The notes: generated by a model not told the origin, from the letters alone. Positions 45,209 to 57,016 are shown, counted from the stretch's first letter. The stretch: 64,000 nt of DNA from Episyrphus balteatus (GCF_945859705.1 NC_079134.1:81932275-81996274); one strand, 5' to 3'. Translations and numbers: made by a program.

Positions 45209-45717
45209 CCCCTTGTAACCCAACATCGTAAATTTTAAAATTAATAATGTCAATCGAAAGGGCTTTAGCTATAGTAAAACACGTATTTTTTAAAAATTCA
45301 ATAAATTCATTATTTGCTTAGTTATTTCGAAATTTACGCAGTAAAAAAAAAAGTTTAAATAATTTTTTTTTGTATATAAATGCAAAAATTCAAACAAAAA
45401 GCTATCTAATATTTATTTTTAAGCGCATTCCTAAAATCCAAAAATAAAACCCCGTTAGTTTATGCACGAAAAATATTTTTTCTGAATTTCGTAGTTTTTA
45501 TATAAATTTGCTTGTTTTCCAAAAAAGCCGAACTTTCAACACTAACTGCCAATTAAAAACTATTGGTGCTATTTATTAGAAATATCGCGCATTATTTCAA
45601 TAAAGCAATTCTTAAAGATTGTGTAAGAAGCTTCAAAAGAATAAAAATATGTTTTTTACAGCTTTTGGGCGATCTTTTTCGGTTTGTTACAGAAATGTCA
45701 CATAGGGCTACAGGGGG
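45209..45717. mobile_element. piggyBac-like non-autonomous element
   Basis: Flanked by TTAA on both sides (45205-45208, 45718-45721), with ends CCCCTTGTAACCCAAC and the inverse GGGCTACAGGGGG. TTAA targets and C-rich ends mark piggyBac. 509 bp, no transposase. Excision to a single TTAA restores the gag frame exactly (IYN-L-KGAPKYFG), as precise piggyBac behaviour predicts. Confidence 0.85.
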
Positions 45718-45721
45718 TTAA

Positions 45722-46298
45722 AGGTGCACCAAAATACTTTGGTAGGTATCCTTAATACTATAAGAAATAAAATTGTAGGTAATGCTGATGCAGTTTTAGA
45801 GTCATACAACACACCGTTAAACTGGGAATGTATTTGCAAATGTGTGACTACTCACTATGCTGACAAACGAGACCTTGGTACACTCGAGTACCAAATGACT
45901 ACCCTTACACAGAGTAATAACACTGTTGAGCAATATTATCAGATGGTTTATCAACACTTATCACTTATACTTAACAAGATATCAAGCATGCAATGCATCT
46001 GCTAACGGAAACCTATCGAGACGAAGCTCTTGATACGTTTATAAGAGGTCTTAGAGGCGATCTACCTAGACTATTAGGTATTAGAGAACCTGTAGATATC
46101 CCACAAGCTCAATATTTATGTCAAAAGCTTGAGAACCAAAACTTTCGATCACAACATGCTAATACTCCTAACAAAAAACCAATCCCAGAATTACCATCCC
46201 GTAGACCAGCCCCTACTACACAACAGCAACAATTTTTCTCATTTAGCACATATTCCACAATACCCTCTACAACGGTCCCAGTAGGTCTCACCTACTGA
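45722..46298 (+). pseudogene. Gag capsid region, copy B
   Basis: Continues gag with GAPKYFGILNTIRNKIVG... (Tyr replaced by stretches of VGNADAVLESYN), LGTLEYQMTTLTQSNNTVEQ and then, after a frameshift near 45985-45993, the EALDTFIRGLRGDLPRLLGI block to the stop at 46296. The frameshift is also in copy A, so it predates the tandem duplication. Confidence 0.7.
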
Positions 46299-46701
46299 GA
46301 TAGGAGGTAGGGTGTATGTGGTACACATTTCAAGTTAAGGCTGGTACCTATGTCATATTGGCCGTGTATGTCATTTTGGACGTATTTCCCCTACCACACA
46401 AAAAACCTTTCTTAGTAAGCATAAAATATCAAAATATAATGTTTAACTTATTAGAAATTTTGTTATTTTATTTTCAACAACCTTTTATTACCCAGTGTAT
46501 CTTTATTTGGTTAATTTCTTCATAAAAATACTCAAATAAAATTGATTCATACTCCATGTAAAAATAAATTATTTCAAAAGTTTTGATACCCCTTTTGGCA
46601 AAAGTTGCGAAAACGCAACGTGAATTTTCTGGAAATTTTTTTAGATTTCCTCTAATTGGGCCAAAAACAGATAGTGTGTAAGATTTCAAGTTTCTAACTC
46701 A

Positions 46702-46922
46702 ACTGGAACTGGTAGCCGCCGGAAATGGGCTAATACCGAAAATCCAAATCCAACCGATAATACAAATCCCCCTGACCTTAGCGGCATCCAGCTGCAATTT
46801 CCAAATCTTAATATGCCCCCTCCAAGTGGAAGTGCAACCGTAAATTACAGTAATAGAGTTATTGCCACAGCAGAGCTCGAAAATCTGGTTACAAATATAG
46901 TTTCAAGAGTGTGTAAGGAACA
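46702..46922 (+). pseudogene. Gag N-terminal fragment, copy B
   Basis: Second copy of the segment at 43735-43955, again entering the hAT-like element (here 46931-47140), which is then cut by the LINE 3' end. Confidence 0.65.
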
Positions 46923-46930
46923 GTGTAACG

Positions 46931-47140
46931 CAGGCATGTCAAACTCAATGGTTACAAGGGGCCATAACAGCGAGATAAAAATTTGTGTGGGCCGCAGAAC
47001 ATGTTAAGCTACAATTTTTATATGTAAAACAATTTTGTAAAAAAAAACAGCAAAAATGAGGAAACTATTTTTTTTCATTTACCATTTTTTTCTCAGACTA
47101 AAGTTAGTTATTCAGGATTTTATAAGTAACTCATTCCTCT
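46931..47140. mobile_element. Truncated hAT-like element, copy B
   Basis: The first 210 bp of the element seen complete at 43964-44995. The homology stops at 47140, exactly where the T-rich (A-tail on the minus strand) end of the LINE begins, so the LINE inserted into or next to this copy. Confidence 0.75.
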
Positions 47141-47369
47141 TATTTTTTTTTATTTATTTATATATGGAAATTTACACATTAAGATACAAAAATCTTATAA
47201 ACTAGTGCAAAGTTATATTTAGAAAAAAATTAATCATGATAACAACTCATAGAGGCTTAAATAATTCAAAATTTGAGTAAAATATATGTACATTTGTACC
47301 AGTTAACTAAATAATTTTATTTAATTTACTAAAAAATATGCCTTTAGTTCCTTTTGAAATCCCTTCCTA

Positions 47370-50300
47370 TCTCCAATGTTCCTAAAATGTCGTGGTAGAG
47401 AGTTCCAAAGCGTAAACGAAGAACTGACGTTCAGACGTCGAACATGAAAAACGCGGCTGAAGGATCTGCGCTGTTCTAGTGGAAGCACAGAAAGTTATTT
47501 TGTTGAACAGATTCGGAGGTTGATGATTTTGTACAATGTTATATAGCATAGTTAATGATCTGAATTGCAAAAGCTTATCGAAGGTGAGCGTTGAAATTTT
47601 GTTGGAGAAATTAGATACTCTATCAAATCGCCGGAGTCCGAAAACGTATCTTATTGCATTATTGTACGCAACATTTAGTTTTCTTTTGCATATTGCATCG
47701 CATTTGCCTTATACCTCACATCCATATGTAAGAATAGGAATTATTAGTGATTTGACCAACACAATTCAAACTTAGATACTTCTTAAAGATTATATCTTAC
47801 TGTATCATGTAATTTTTTGAAATACAAATACAAATACAAAAAATACAAATTCCGGTTTTTATCGGAGTAAAATACTGTGACGCCCATAAGGAACGTAATA
47901 CACCATATACTTTCCCTACTGCTACACTGATGTGATTACTCCAAGTTAGTGTTTTGTTGAAAGTCATACCTAAGTTCTTGGCTGTGGAAACATATTCGAT
48001 GGGGTCATTGTTAAGGATGATCGTGGGCATCATCGGCATAGAGTTGAATATTAGAGTTACTAATGACGGATGGGAGTTCATTGATATACAAGGAAAACAG
48101 CAAGGGCCCCAAAATAGAGCCTTGAGGTACTCCTTTAGGCACGGCTATAAAATTGGACAGTAGGTTGTTTGCATAAACCGCTTGTTCCCGATCGGAGAGA
48201 TAGGAACTAAGAAGCTTTGTGGCAGTGGCAGAAAAATCAAAACAATTTAAAAGCTTAGGGGGAAGTGGTCACCCTTCGTACACGGTCACCCTTCGTACAG
48301 TGAGCATAAAACAAAAACTAAACGGTATTCAAACACGTGCTTACTAGTGTGCATAGAAATAGTAGGCGCCGAGCTACTAGATAAATTTTGAATCCTAAGT
48401 GCAACGGATTCGGTCGCCACAAGACTTTTTGTGTTTTTTAGTGCTCTGAGTAATTTTTGTATGTACATTTGATGTCATGTTGTGTTTAAGTTAAGTATGT
48501 TTTTGGCTAAACAGTAATGAAGAATTGTTGATTGAAGTGTTAAATTTGTGTTTTAATTATAAATATTGCAAAATCTCAGTACATTTTTTCAAAAATCGAT
48601 TTTTCTGCATTATGTACAGCTTGGGGAGCATTCGTACAGTCAAATATGGGGCACATTCGTACGCATACGTATGCCCGCCAGTAAATTTTCTTCAGCAGAT
48701 AATAATCAAAACACGGAGTTACAGTTTTATTGAAACGAAATTTAAACCTCTATAATAAGTATTTCGCATTCTATAGTGAATTAAGGTTGGTATTTTTATA
48801 TATGTAAATAATAATTTCTTTCAGAATCATCGAATCGCGAAAAATTAAGTGTTTTATTTGTTTTTGTTTTTTTCTGAGTCAAGTTCAATTAATTGATAAA
48901 TTAATAAGTAATTAAATGTTTTAAAACTCATATTTGACATTTGACAAATCAAAAGTTAGTCAAATTAACGTTTTAAATATCCTGTACGAATGTACCCCAT
49001 GTGCTGTACGAAGGTACCCCACGGGTGGGGAGGATTCGTACAAAAATCTAATCCCAGTAAAATGGCTATAACTATTTAAGCCTTTGATTTAGAAGTGTCA
49101 AATTTTTTTCTAAAGTCTAATAATATACATGTTACAAATACATAAAGTCCATTTTCTCGAAACTGGAGTGAGTAAATAAATAACTAAAAAAAAATAAGTA
49201 AAAACTGTACGAAGGGTGACCACTTCCCTCTATTGCACAGAGTATTGTGATCAACAGTATCAAAAGCACGAGAAAGATCTAGCAGTAAGAGAAAAGTTAT
49301 TTGATCATTATCAATTTTTTGTCTAATTTCATCTACTACTGTCAGCAAAGCGGTAATGCAAGTATGTTTTTCCCGAAAACCAGATTGCAACGGTGAAAGG
49401 GCATGAGTAGCGTATAAAAAAGAGTTAATTTTAATTTTCATTATTTTTTCGAAAGCTTTCGACAGATACGGGAGTATGGAAATGGGCCGGAAATCCTTTC
49501 CACTAGAATTTTTAGGAATCGGTATGATTTTCGCTCGTTTCCAAGCTGTAGGGAAAACACTGGTTGTTAAAATACTGTTGAAAGCAAAAGTAATGTAGGG
49601 CAGCACTATGGGTAGTAAAATTTTTAAAAACTTAGGATGGACACCATCGGTTCCAACAGCGTTCGATTTGATGGAAAGTATGCTTTCAACTACTTCAGAC
49701 TGATCAATTCCGTTAAATCCGAACTTTAACAGGTAAGTTTACAATAGATGGCGATGGTATTACACCCGATAAATGTGGAAGAGTAACAAAATTCTGGTTT
49801 AGCGAATTTACATCAATAGACTTGCACATTTCACCTTACTGTTTACCCAAACCTAGGTTTCGTAAATTTTTCCAAAGCTTTTTTCCTCTTAAACAAGGGT
49901 CAAGTTTATTAGCGAATACTTGAGCCTTAGTTGACCGAATAAGAGAAACGGTTCTGTTACGAAGACTACAATATTCTTCGCGGTATGCACTAAGTTTATA
50001 TCTCTTCCAACGTTTATATGCCAGGTCACGTTTTTTCATAAGTAAACGTATGTCTGAAGTAAACCAAGAGCGTTGCCTTGAGTTAAAAGTTTTAGTCCTC
50101 AAAGGAACATGTTTTTCAAAAAGGTGATTAATGTTCATTTGAAGAAAATCAATTTGCTCATTACATGAAGCCATGAAGTAAATATTTTCCCACGCTATAC
50201 TGCGAGCATCGCGCTCCAATGTAACTAGGTTAATGCTTTTGAAATCTCTGAATGTGAAAGTGCTAGGTGAAGTAGTTAAGGTAAACTCAAAAGTAAGGTA

Positions 50301-50963
50301 AATGAGATCATGTTTTGAGAAAGCGGGAGCAGACAACTGGTCATACATCAAAACTTTATTAGGTTCACTTACAAAAAAAACGTCGAGAAGTGTAGCAGTA
50401 TGTGAGCTTAAGTGCGTAGGGGAAGAAACATTAACGGGAAACAGATTCAAGGTAAGCATACTTTCCACTAAGTGGTTTTCCAGAAGTAAATCACTGTTCA
50501 TATTCCCACACAAAATTACTTTTGAACAAGAGACCGCTATTTCTTCAAGTGAAGATATAAGAGGTTCAGTGTTTATAAGTCGATGAGGTCTATAAGCGAC
50601 ACCCACTAAAATCCTCTCGCATTCCCCAAGAAGCTCAAGAAACAAAAATTCTATTTGGCTGTCATTCGAAGACCTACGTTTAACAACACATGTAATATTT
50701 TCTTTTAGATATATAGCAACCCCACCACCATTACAATAAGTTCGATCAGAACGAAAAAGCTTGTAGCCTGCAAGTTTTAAAAAAGTATCATTAACATTGC
50801 TCGAAAACCATGTCTCCGAAATACAAATTACATCAACCCCAGAACCTTCGAAAATTTCTCGAAATTCGTCCATTTTACATCTCAAACTTTGTGCATTTAA
50901 ATGACAAATTTTGAGGCCATTTTTGCGCAACCAATATTTTGACGAGTGATCGCAGCTCAACAT
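47370..50963 (-). pseudogene. LINE ORF2 (endonuclease and RT), disrupted
   Basis: 50963-49836 has the AP endonuclease (LKICHLNAQSLRCKM, ISETWFSS, SKHDLIYLTF); the usual GDFN reads GNMN, so a catalytic aspartate is lost. After a frameshift near 49700 the RT reads AWKRAKIIPIPKN, FRPISILPYLSKAFEKI and LLDLSRAFDTVDHNTLC, then is split by the 973-bp element. It resumes with LLNCFDFSATATKLL, VPKGVPQGSILGPLLF and LYADD near 48030, and a thumb domain (NLGMTFNKTLTWSNHI). The C-terminal TLWNSLPRHFR block ends about 47370. CR1/L2-like LINEs end this way. Confidence 0.78.
48258..49230. mobile_element. TA-flanked TIR element inserted in LINE RT
   Basis: GGGGGAAGTGGTCACCC at left and GGGTGACCACTTCCCTC at right, flanked by TA (48256-48257, 49231-49232). 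Deleting the element and one TA rejoins the RT frame exactly (LCN-K-LLNCF on the minus strand). GTACGAA words recur many times near both ends (for example 48269-48300 and 48985-49040), likely transposase sites. 973 bp without transposase. Confidence 0.88.
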
Positions 50964-51303
50964 AACCGTCGGAATCAGGAACTACTCCATTACTATTAGC
51001 CAACACCAAGCTGGCGATGTTTTAAAGAAATGCGGAAATATGAACACGACATTAGGAATGATTTAGGAAAAGACTTCGAGGAGAAAAAAAGGCCAAAAGA
51101 AAAATAAAAATTTAAAAGCATTATTGGATCTTTTTCCATATTCTGAATTCAAAAAAACAAATGATAGTATAATAATTAGGAAAGTAGAAATAAATAATGT
51201 TTAAGTTAGTAATAAAAATTAATGAAAATGCAAAAATTAAAAAAAAAAAATTAAAAAGAAAAGTTGTTTATCTGGCAATGTTGTGTAAGTTCGAAAAACT
51301 AAT

Positions 51304-52270
51304 TTATGTTAGGTTCATAGGTTGGTAACCCAGTAATTTATTTAATGTTTCAATGTTGTCAATAATTTGGGCCTCGCTGTCATCTTGATGAAGTTTGATG
51401 TAAACAAATCCCCGTGCGGTGATTGCAGAATGTATTTTTTTATTTTTCTTCAGTATGAGTGCATTTCGCAAAATTTTTTTTGGTCAGACTTTCGCGCAAG
51501 TAAACAAGTGAAGTACTTTCGGATGGAAACCCAAGATCACTCAGACTAAGTTGGCGTTTGTTTTGAGTTAGGAAAGTTCTAATTTTCCTTAGAGTCATGT
51601 TTCGATCAAATGGCGAAGTAAATTTAAGTAAAACGGCGGAATCCAAACGATTTTTTGAGGGGCGAGTGCGGTAAATTTTGTTGAGTGTGGGTGTATCGAA
51701 GCCAATAGTGTTGCAAAGTGTGTTAAATATTGCCGAGAGATTCTCCTCGGGTTGATGTGGTACTCCGTAAAGAATGGCGTCAGCGGCAACAAGCCTATTT
51801 TCTTGAGCTTCAGCTATAAGCTGCAGCTTATCAATATTGGAAATGGCGTTTGACAGCTCAGCTTCGCTTATTGACATAGTTGTTTTTGTGTCGGAGAGTG
51901 AGCTATTTATTAGTTTCACATCGGTCTTAAGTGTTTCTATCTCGGCAATTGCAGCGGTGAGTGACGACTCAACTTTATTTACCCTTTCGCACATGGCATT
52001 TAAATTAGATTGGATTTTGGTTATATGGTTTTCGGTTTTTTCAATTTTTGCCAAGATTCGTGTTTCGGATTGGGAAATTTGATTATTTATAGTTTTAGAA
52101 ATGGACTCACTTATACTTTTCAAGCGTTCATCAATTCGTTCCCATAAAGCACAGTCGATCTCCCTCGGAGCTTTTAGTGAAGGGGAATTTGTAGTTGGTA
52201 GTGGTTCATTTGAATGTTTATTCGAGTTTGCGGTATTTCGGACAAATTTTTTTGTTTCAGTGCCTGGCAT
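51304..52270 (-). pseudogene. LINE ORF1 (coiled coil plus RRM-like), copy A
   Basis: Starts MPGTETKKFVRN. Residues about 45-165 are heptad-like (ERIDERLKSISESISKTINN and following), a coiled coil for trimer formation as in L1/CR1-type ORF1 proteins. Residues about 165-255 (AILYGVPHQPEENLSAIF, VLLKFTSPFDR) look RRM-like for RNA binding. A one-base shift near 51475 ends the first frame early; the C-terminal domain (HSAITARGFVYIKLHQDD) continues in the next frame to 51304. Confidence 0.75.
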
Positions 52271-52450
52271 TATGTAAGTGTAGTTAAGTTTATTTGTAAA
52301 TGAGGTAAATGCAAGGGTGTTATTGCATGTGTGAGAAATCGGAATGAGATGGAAAATTAATTCTTTGATTTGAGGTTAACTATCAAACCGAATTCACTTA
52401 ATTTAAATTCAATAAATTTAATTCAATTACGATAGGACACCACCGAAAAC

Positions 52451-52721
52451 AGCAATAAATATGTAGTGTTTATTAGCAAGAACTGATTAAACTTTTTAAG
52501 AAGCAAATCGGACAATTTTTATAGGGAAATTTAAATAAATTAACCGGAGCAACAAAAAGCACGTCTATTGAGCTGTTCTCATTTCTTACATATTATATAT
52601 ACTTTAAGTTGCGCAAAATTGTTTAAATCACAATACAGTACAGTCGGTAAAATTGAAACTAAAAACATAAAAAATAAAAACAATATTTTGTCTATTTTTT
52701 ATAAAACTTTGAAACAATAAA
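52451..52721. promoter_or_regulatory. Shared 5' flank of two divergent LINEs, copy A
   Basis: About 270-450 bp of non-coding sequence separates the divergent ORF1 starts (52270 minus, 52722 plus). It must contain the 5' UTR and internal promoter of both LINEs or an old insertion border. No TATA box is claimed. The same interval is repeated at 57197-57467. Confidence 0.35.
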
Positions 52722-53300
52722 ATGGCAAATTGTTTAATGTGCTCGGAAGTTATTTTTAAGAACGAACAATCCATTGCATGTAGTGGGGTGTTCGGTGCCT
52801 CACATCATCTAACTTGTGCGAAAATGGAACTCTCAACCCTAGAAATATTTAGCGCTCATACAAATTTGCATTATTTTTGTGATCGTTGTAATTTTGGTAA
52901 GTCTGTATCTCTTTATTCCAAGGTTGACAATAACTCATCCCAACTTTTGGAACTTAAAAATCTTATAAATAAGGTAAAGACTACAGTGGAAAGTTTGGTG
53001 AAACCTTCGCCGCCTCTTACTCGAGGTGCCAAAAGGAAAGCAGTTATGCAATCAGGGCCTTCAAGCAAGAAGCAGAACATAGAAGCTGACAGTTTGGAAG
53101 GTTCAACAAACGGAACGGTTCCCCCGCTTAACGATTTTCCTGAAGCAGTTTCTGAAACTGTTGCCACTTCCCCGATGGAAACTGAAACAAACGTCTCAAC
53201 AGTTATACCACCTATTTTAAAGCTTATTCCCAAACCTAAAACTATTTTCCTTTCGCGATTTGATGCATCGACGACTGAAGATGATATTTTAATTACATAA
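52722..53300 (+). pseudogene. LINE ORF1 with PHD-like finger, copy A
   Basis: MANCLMCSEVIFKNEQ starts a C4HC3 finger (C-x2-C, C, H-x2-C, then HYFCDRCNFG) of about 55 residues, followed by a basic KRK segment, an acidic Ser/Thr-rich linker, and TIFLSRFDASTTEDDI, the start of an RRM-like fold. A stop at 53298 ends the frame; the rest of the domain (KAFTKIENLNEITCTKFKF) reads on in another frame to about 53490. The same family as the minus-strand ORF1 at 7764-7130. Confidence 0.75.
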
Positions 53301-53587
53301 AAGCTTTTACAAAAATCGAAAATTTAAATGAAATAACATGTACGAAGTTTAAATTTAAAAATGAAAGGGAAATAGCTTCATTTAAAGTTAAAACGCCTCG
53401 TAATCTGTTTGATTTAGTTGTAAATCCTAAAATGTGGCCTGAAAATACAGTATGTTCGCGAGCTCAAAAATCGTCCACGCGGCCCGCGAAACACTGTTGA
53501 TCCTGAAAAACTTTGTATCACAGTTAATAATTCAAAAAACTAATAAGCCTCAAAACTCTGTCTATTTACTACCATAATACAAGTGGA

Positions 53588-54100
53588 ATGAAATCTAAAC
53601 TGAACGAATTGTATCTTAAATCCTTTAATATTGAATATGATGCCTTAGTTTTAACCGAAACATGGCTGAATGATACTGTTGGTGATAATAATATCTTGTG
53701 TAGTGACTATACTGTGTTTCGCAAAGATCGAAGTGCTCAAACGAGTGATAAGAGCGAAGGCGGTGGTGTTCTCATTGCCCTTAAATCTTCCCTTCAATCT
53801 ATTGAAATAACTGCTTTGTATACAGATATTGAGTTCATCAGTGTAAAAACCACCATCCATGGAAAACCGTTTTTGTTTAATTGTTCTTACATCCCACCCA
53901 AATCATCTTCTGTAATATATAAAAAGCACGCGGAATCGATTTCACATGCTATCAAACAATCTTCCGACGTGGTATTGTTTATTTTAGGTGATTTTAATAT
54001 GCCAAAAGTTAACTGGATTCCTGACCCCGAAGCCGGCTCTTTTCTTATTCCTGTTTTACCTGAAACTCTGAATGAAGATTGTTATTCCTTTGTCGATTAA
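53588..54100 (+). pseudogene. LINE ORF2 endonuclease, copy A (truncated)
   Basis: HNTSGMKSKLNELYL, LVLTETWLNDTVGDNN, GGGVLIALKSS, NCSYIPPKSS and FILGDFNMPKVNW are LINE AP endonuclease motifs. A TAA at 54098 in this copy stands where copy B has GAA, so this stop arose after the duplication. The sequence diverges from LINE coding after SPVKLD (about 54160). Confidence 0.75.
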
Positions 54101-54164
54101 TGTTGTGTTAACGGTATTGTTCAAATTAATTATATAACAAATAGTCCGGTCAAATTAGACTAAA

Positions 54165-54894
54165 ATAAGGGGGTGAGGTTACATTAATTCCCAGCAAGCT
54201 GAAAATTGGTAGGATTGTTGGAAACACCATCATAAATTAAATCTAAAAAGTTCTAAAAGGGGGTCAAAGTTCACAAAAACTGATTTTTCACGATTTTCAG
54301 CAAAACGGTAAGTCTTATCAAAAAATTTTCAATCCGAGAATTGTAGACCAGATTATTATATATAGGTAAAAAGTGTCATGACACTTTTTTTCCTAGGACC
54401 CACCGTTTCTTAGGTATAACGATTCAAAAAGTTGAAGTTGAGTTGTAATCGTCATAAACAGGCCTATTCTGAAAAAAGAACTCTTAACTGAAAAGTTCTT
54501 GAAATTTCATTATTTTTTTAGCTTGAATTTCGTTCTTCGATGGTTAAGAAAGAATATGAGGAAAGCAAAAAAATAAAATGAAAATTTTCGCCATTTTTCC
54601 GATTGGGGCCCTTCTCCCGAAACCATTTCACTGGGAATTTTTGTTTAGAATATGTCTGACTATATACAGGGTGTGCAATAGAGAATGGACAACCCTAAAA
54701 TGGCTGATAGCTATACTTATGACTGTTCTAAAAACAGATAGAAAAAAGTTCTATCGCAACCCGTTCATAAAATATTGGCTTTTTTTCGTTCAGTGTATTT
54801 TAAATTTTATCATTTTATGTTTTCGTTCACTGCAACCACGAATGAACGAATTTTATTTATTTCTTTTTTTTATAATTTTCTACAATAATTGTAT
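54165..54894. other. Unidentified insert, copy A
   Basis: Non-coding insert following the broken endonuclease. It includes a TATACAGGGTGTGCAATAG block near 54662-54680 resembling a transposon terminus, and a GTGTCATGACAC palindrome near 54377. No matching second end was found. It repeats at 58911-59640. Confidence 0.4.
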
Positions 54895-54902
54895 GAGTAC
54901 AT

Positions 54903-55606
54903 TAGGGTGTCCGTTATTTCCCAAAGTGATGTTTTCGGGGGAGACACCCCCTAGATCGAAAGCTTAGGGCCTACATAAGGGGAATTTAGCAAAAAAACAT
55001 TTTTTGGAGGTCATTAACCCGTGCCTCTAGGGTCATACTTTCCCCATACAAATTTGTATGGGAAATTTTTAACTCATACATAAATTTTTTTTTCTCTCGA
55101 GTTAAATCATATTTTTATTTAATGTTTGATAATTCTGGTTGGAAAACAGTTACTTTAAAAGATCACATTCAAAACTTCCCGTTAAAATTTTTTTTATATT
55201 TTATTTCGGTTTTTGAAATTATTAGCTGTTTTCGTAGTTTTTTCTTTCACCTATCACACAATTTTAAATGCAGTTTTATTGGCTTTTAATTCTTTTCAAA
55301 TATTGCATTAAAAATTTGTGAATAAATCAAAAATTTCAATTTTTGAAATTTTTTTTGGAAATTTTTGCCGTTTTTATACGTTTAAATTTATTTTTCTCGA
55401 ACTACAAAAGATATGTTTACAATATTTTTATTGAATTTTGTTTAAAAATTATTCACCTAAAAAATTACATCAAAAAAGTTGCAAACAAGAAAGGGTAAAG
55501 TATTTAATAATATTTATTTATTATAAAAACGGCAAAAATTTAAAAAAAAAAAATTTAAAAAAATTGAAATTTTAGATTTATTCACAAATTTTTGAATGCA
55601 ATATTT
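54903..55606. mobile_element. hAT-like foldback, copy A, cut by duplication junction
   Basis: Begins as the complete copy at 59649 (TSD GAGTACAT at 54887-54902 region, end TAGGGTGTCCG...). It stops at 55606, where the second duplication unit starts, so its right terminus is missing. Confidence 0.8.
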
Positions 55607-56049
55607 GAAATTCGTCCATTTTACATCTCAAACTTTGTGCATTTAAATGACAAATTTTGAGGCCATTTTTGCGCAACCAATATTTTGACGAGTGATCGCA
55701 GCTCAACATAACCGTCGGAATCAGGAACTACTCCATTACTATTAGCCAACACCAAGCCGGCGATGTTTTAAAGAAATGCGGAAATATGAACACGACGTTA
55801 GGAATGATTTAGGAAAAGACTTCGAGGAGAAAAAAAGGCCAAAAGAAAAATAAAAATTTAAAAGCATTATTGGATCTTTTTCCATATTCTGAATTCAAAA
55901 AAACAAATGATAGTATAATAATTAGGAAAGTAGAAATAAATAATGTTTAAGCTAGTAATAAAAATTAATGAAAATGCAAAAATTAAAAAAAAAAAATTAA
56001 AAAGAAAAGTTGTTTATCTGGCAATGTTGTGTAAGTTCGAAAAACTAAT

Positions 56050-57016
56050 TTATGTTAGGTTCATAGGTTGGTAACCCAGTAATTTATTTAATGTTTCAAT
56101 GTTGTCAATAATTTGGGCCTCGCTGTCATCTTGATGAAGTTTGATGTAAACAAATCCCCGTGCGGTGATTACAGAATGTATTTTTTTATTTTTCTTTAGT
56201 ATGAGTGCATTTCGCAAAATTTTTTTTGGTCAGACTTTCGCGCAAGTAAACAAGTGAAGTACTTTTGGATGGAAACCCAAGATCACTCAGACTAAGTTGG
56301 CGTTTGTTTTGAGTTAGGAAAGTTCTAATTTTCCTTAGAGTCATGTTTCGATCAAATGGCGAAGTAAATTTAAGTAAAACGGCGGAATCCAAACGATTTT
56401 TTGAGGGGCGAGTGCGGTAAATTTTGTTGAGTGTGGGTGTATCGAAGCCAATAGTGTTGCAAAGTGTGTTAAATATTGCCGAGAGATTCTCCTCGGGTTG
56501 ATGTGGTACTCCGTAAAGAATGGCGTCAGCGGCAACAAGCCTATTTTCTTGAGCTTCAGCTATAAGCTGCAGCTTATCAATATTGGAAATGGCGTTTGAC
56601 AGCTCAGCTTCGCTTATTGACATAGTTGTTTTTGTGTCGGAGAGTGAGCTATTTATTAGTTTCACATCGGTCTTAAGTGTTTCTATCTCGGCAATTGCAG
56701 CGGTGAGTGACGACTCAACTTTATTTACCCTTTCGCACATGGCATTTAAATTAGATTGGATTTCGGTTATATGGTTTTCGGTTTTTTCAATTTTTGCCAA
56801 GATTCGTGTTTCGGATTGGGAAATTTGATTATTTATAGTTTTAGAAATGGACCCACTTATACTTTTCAAGCGTTCATCAATTCGTTCCCATAAAGCACAG
56901 TCGATCTCCCTCGGAGCTTTTAGTGAAGGGGAATTTGTAGTTGGTAGTGGTTCATTTGAATGTTTATTCGAGTTTGCGGTATTTCGGACAAATTTTTTTG
57001 TTTCAGTGCCTGGCAT
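56050..57016 (-). pseudogene. LINE ORF1 (coiled coil plus RRM-like), copy B
   Basis: Duplicate of the ORF1 at 51304-52270, with four or so amino-acid differences (for example SISGS for SISES and ENHITE for ENHITK). The early frameshift is shared with copy A, so the damage came first. Its ORF2 is cut at 55607 by the duplication junction. Confidence 0.75.

Larger units (their letters stand above)
42982..47140 (+). repeat. Tandem repeat of a Ty3/gypsy-type gag segment, 2967-bp period
   Basis: The segment 42982-44173 recurs at 45949-47140 with about three substitutions noticed. The unit order is gag C-terminal part, a 400-bp spacer, gag N-terminal part with inserted elements. So the array holds about 1.4 units, cut at left by the gap and at right by the 3' end of a LINE at 47141. 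No protease, RT or integrase is present. Near-identity means a recent duplication or an assembly artefact next to the gap. Confidence 0.85.
47141..52450 (-). mobile_element. CR1/L2-like non-LTR retrotransposon, minus strand
   Basis: From right to left: coiled-coil ORF1 (52270-51304), ORF2 endonuclease (50963-49836), RT and thumb (49800-47370), 3' UTR and an A-rich tail at 47141. It is nearly full length once the TIR element at 48258-49230 is removed. The right (5') border lies somewhere between 52270 and 52560. Part of it (from 50861 rightward) lies in the 4746-bp tandem duplication. Confidence 0.8.
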
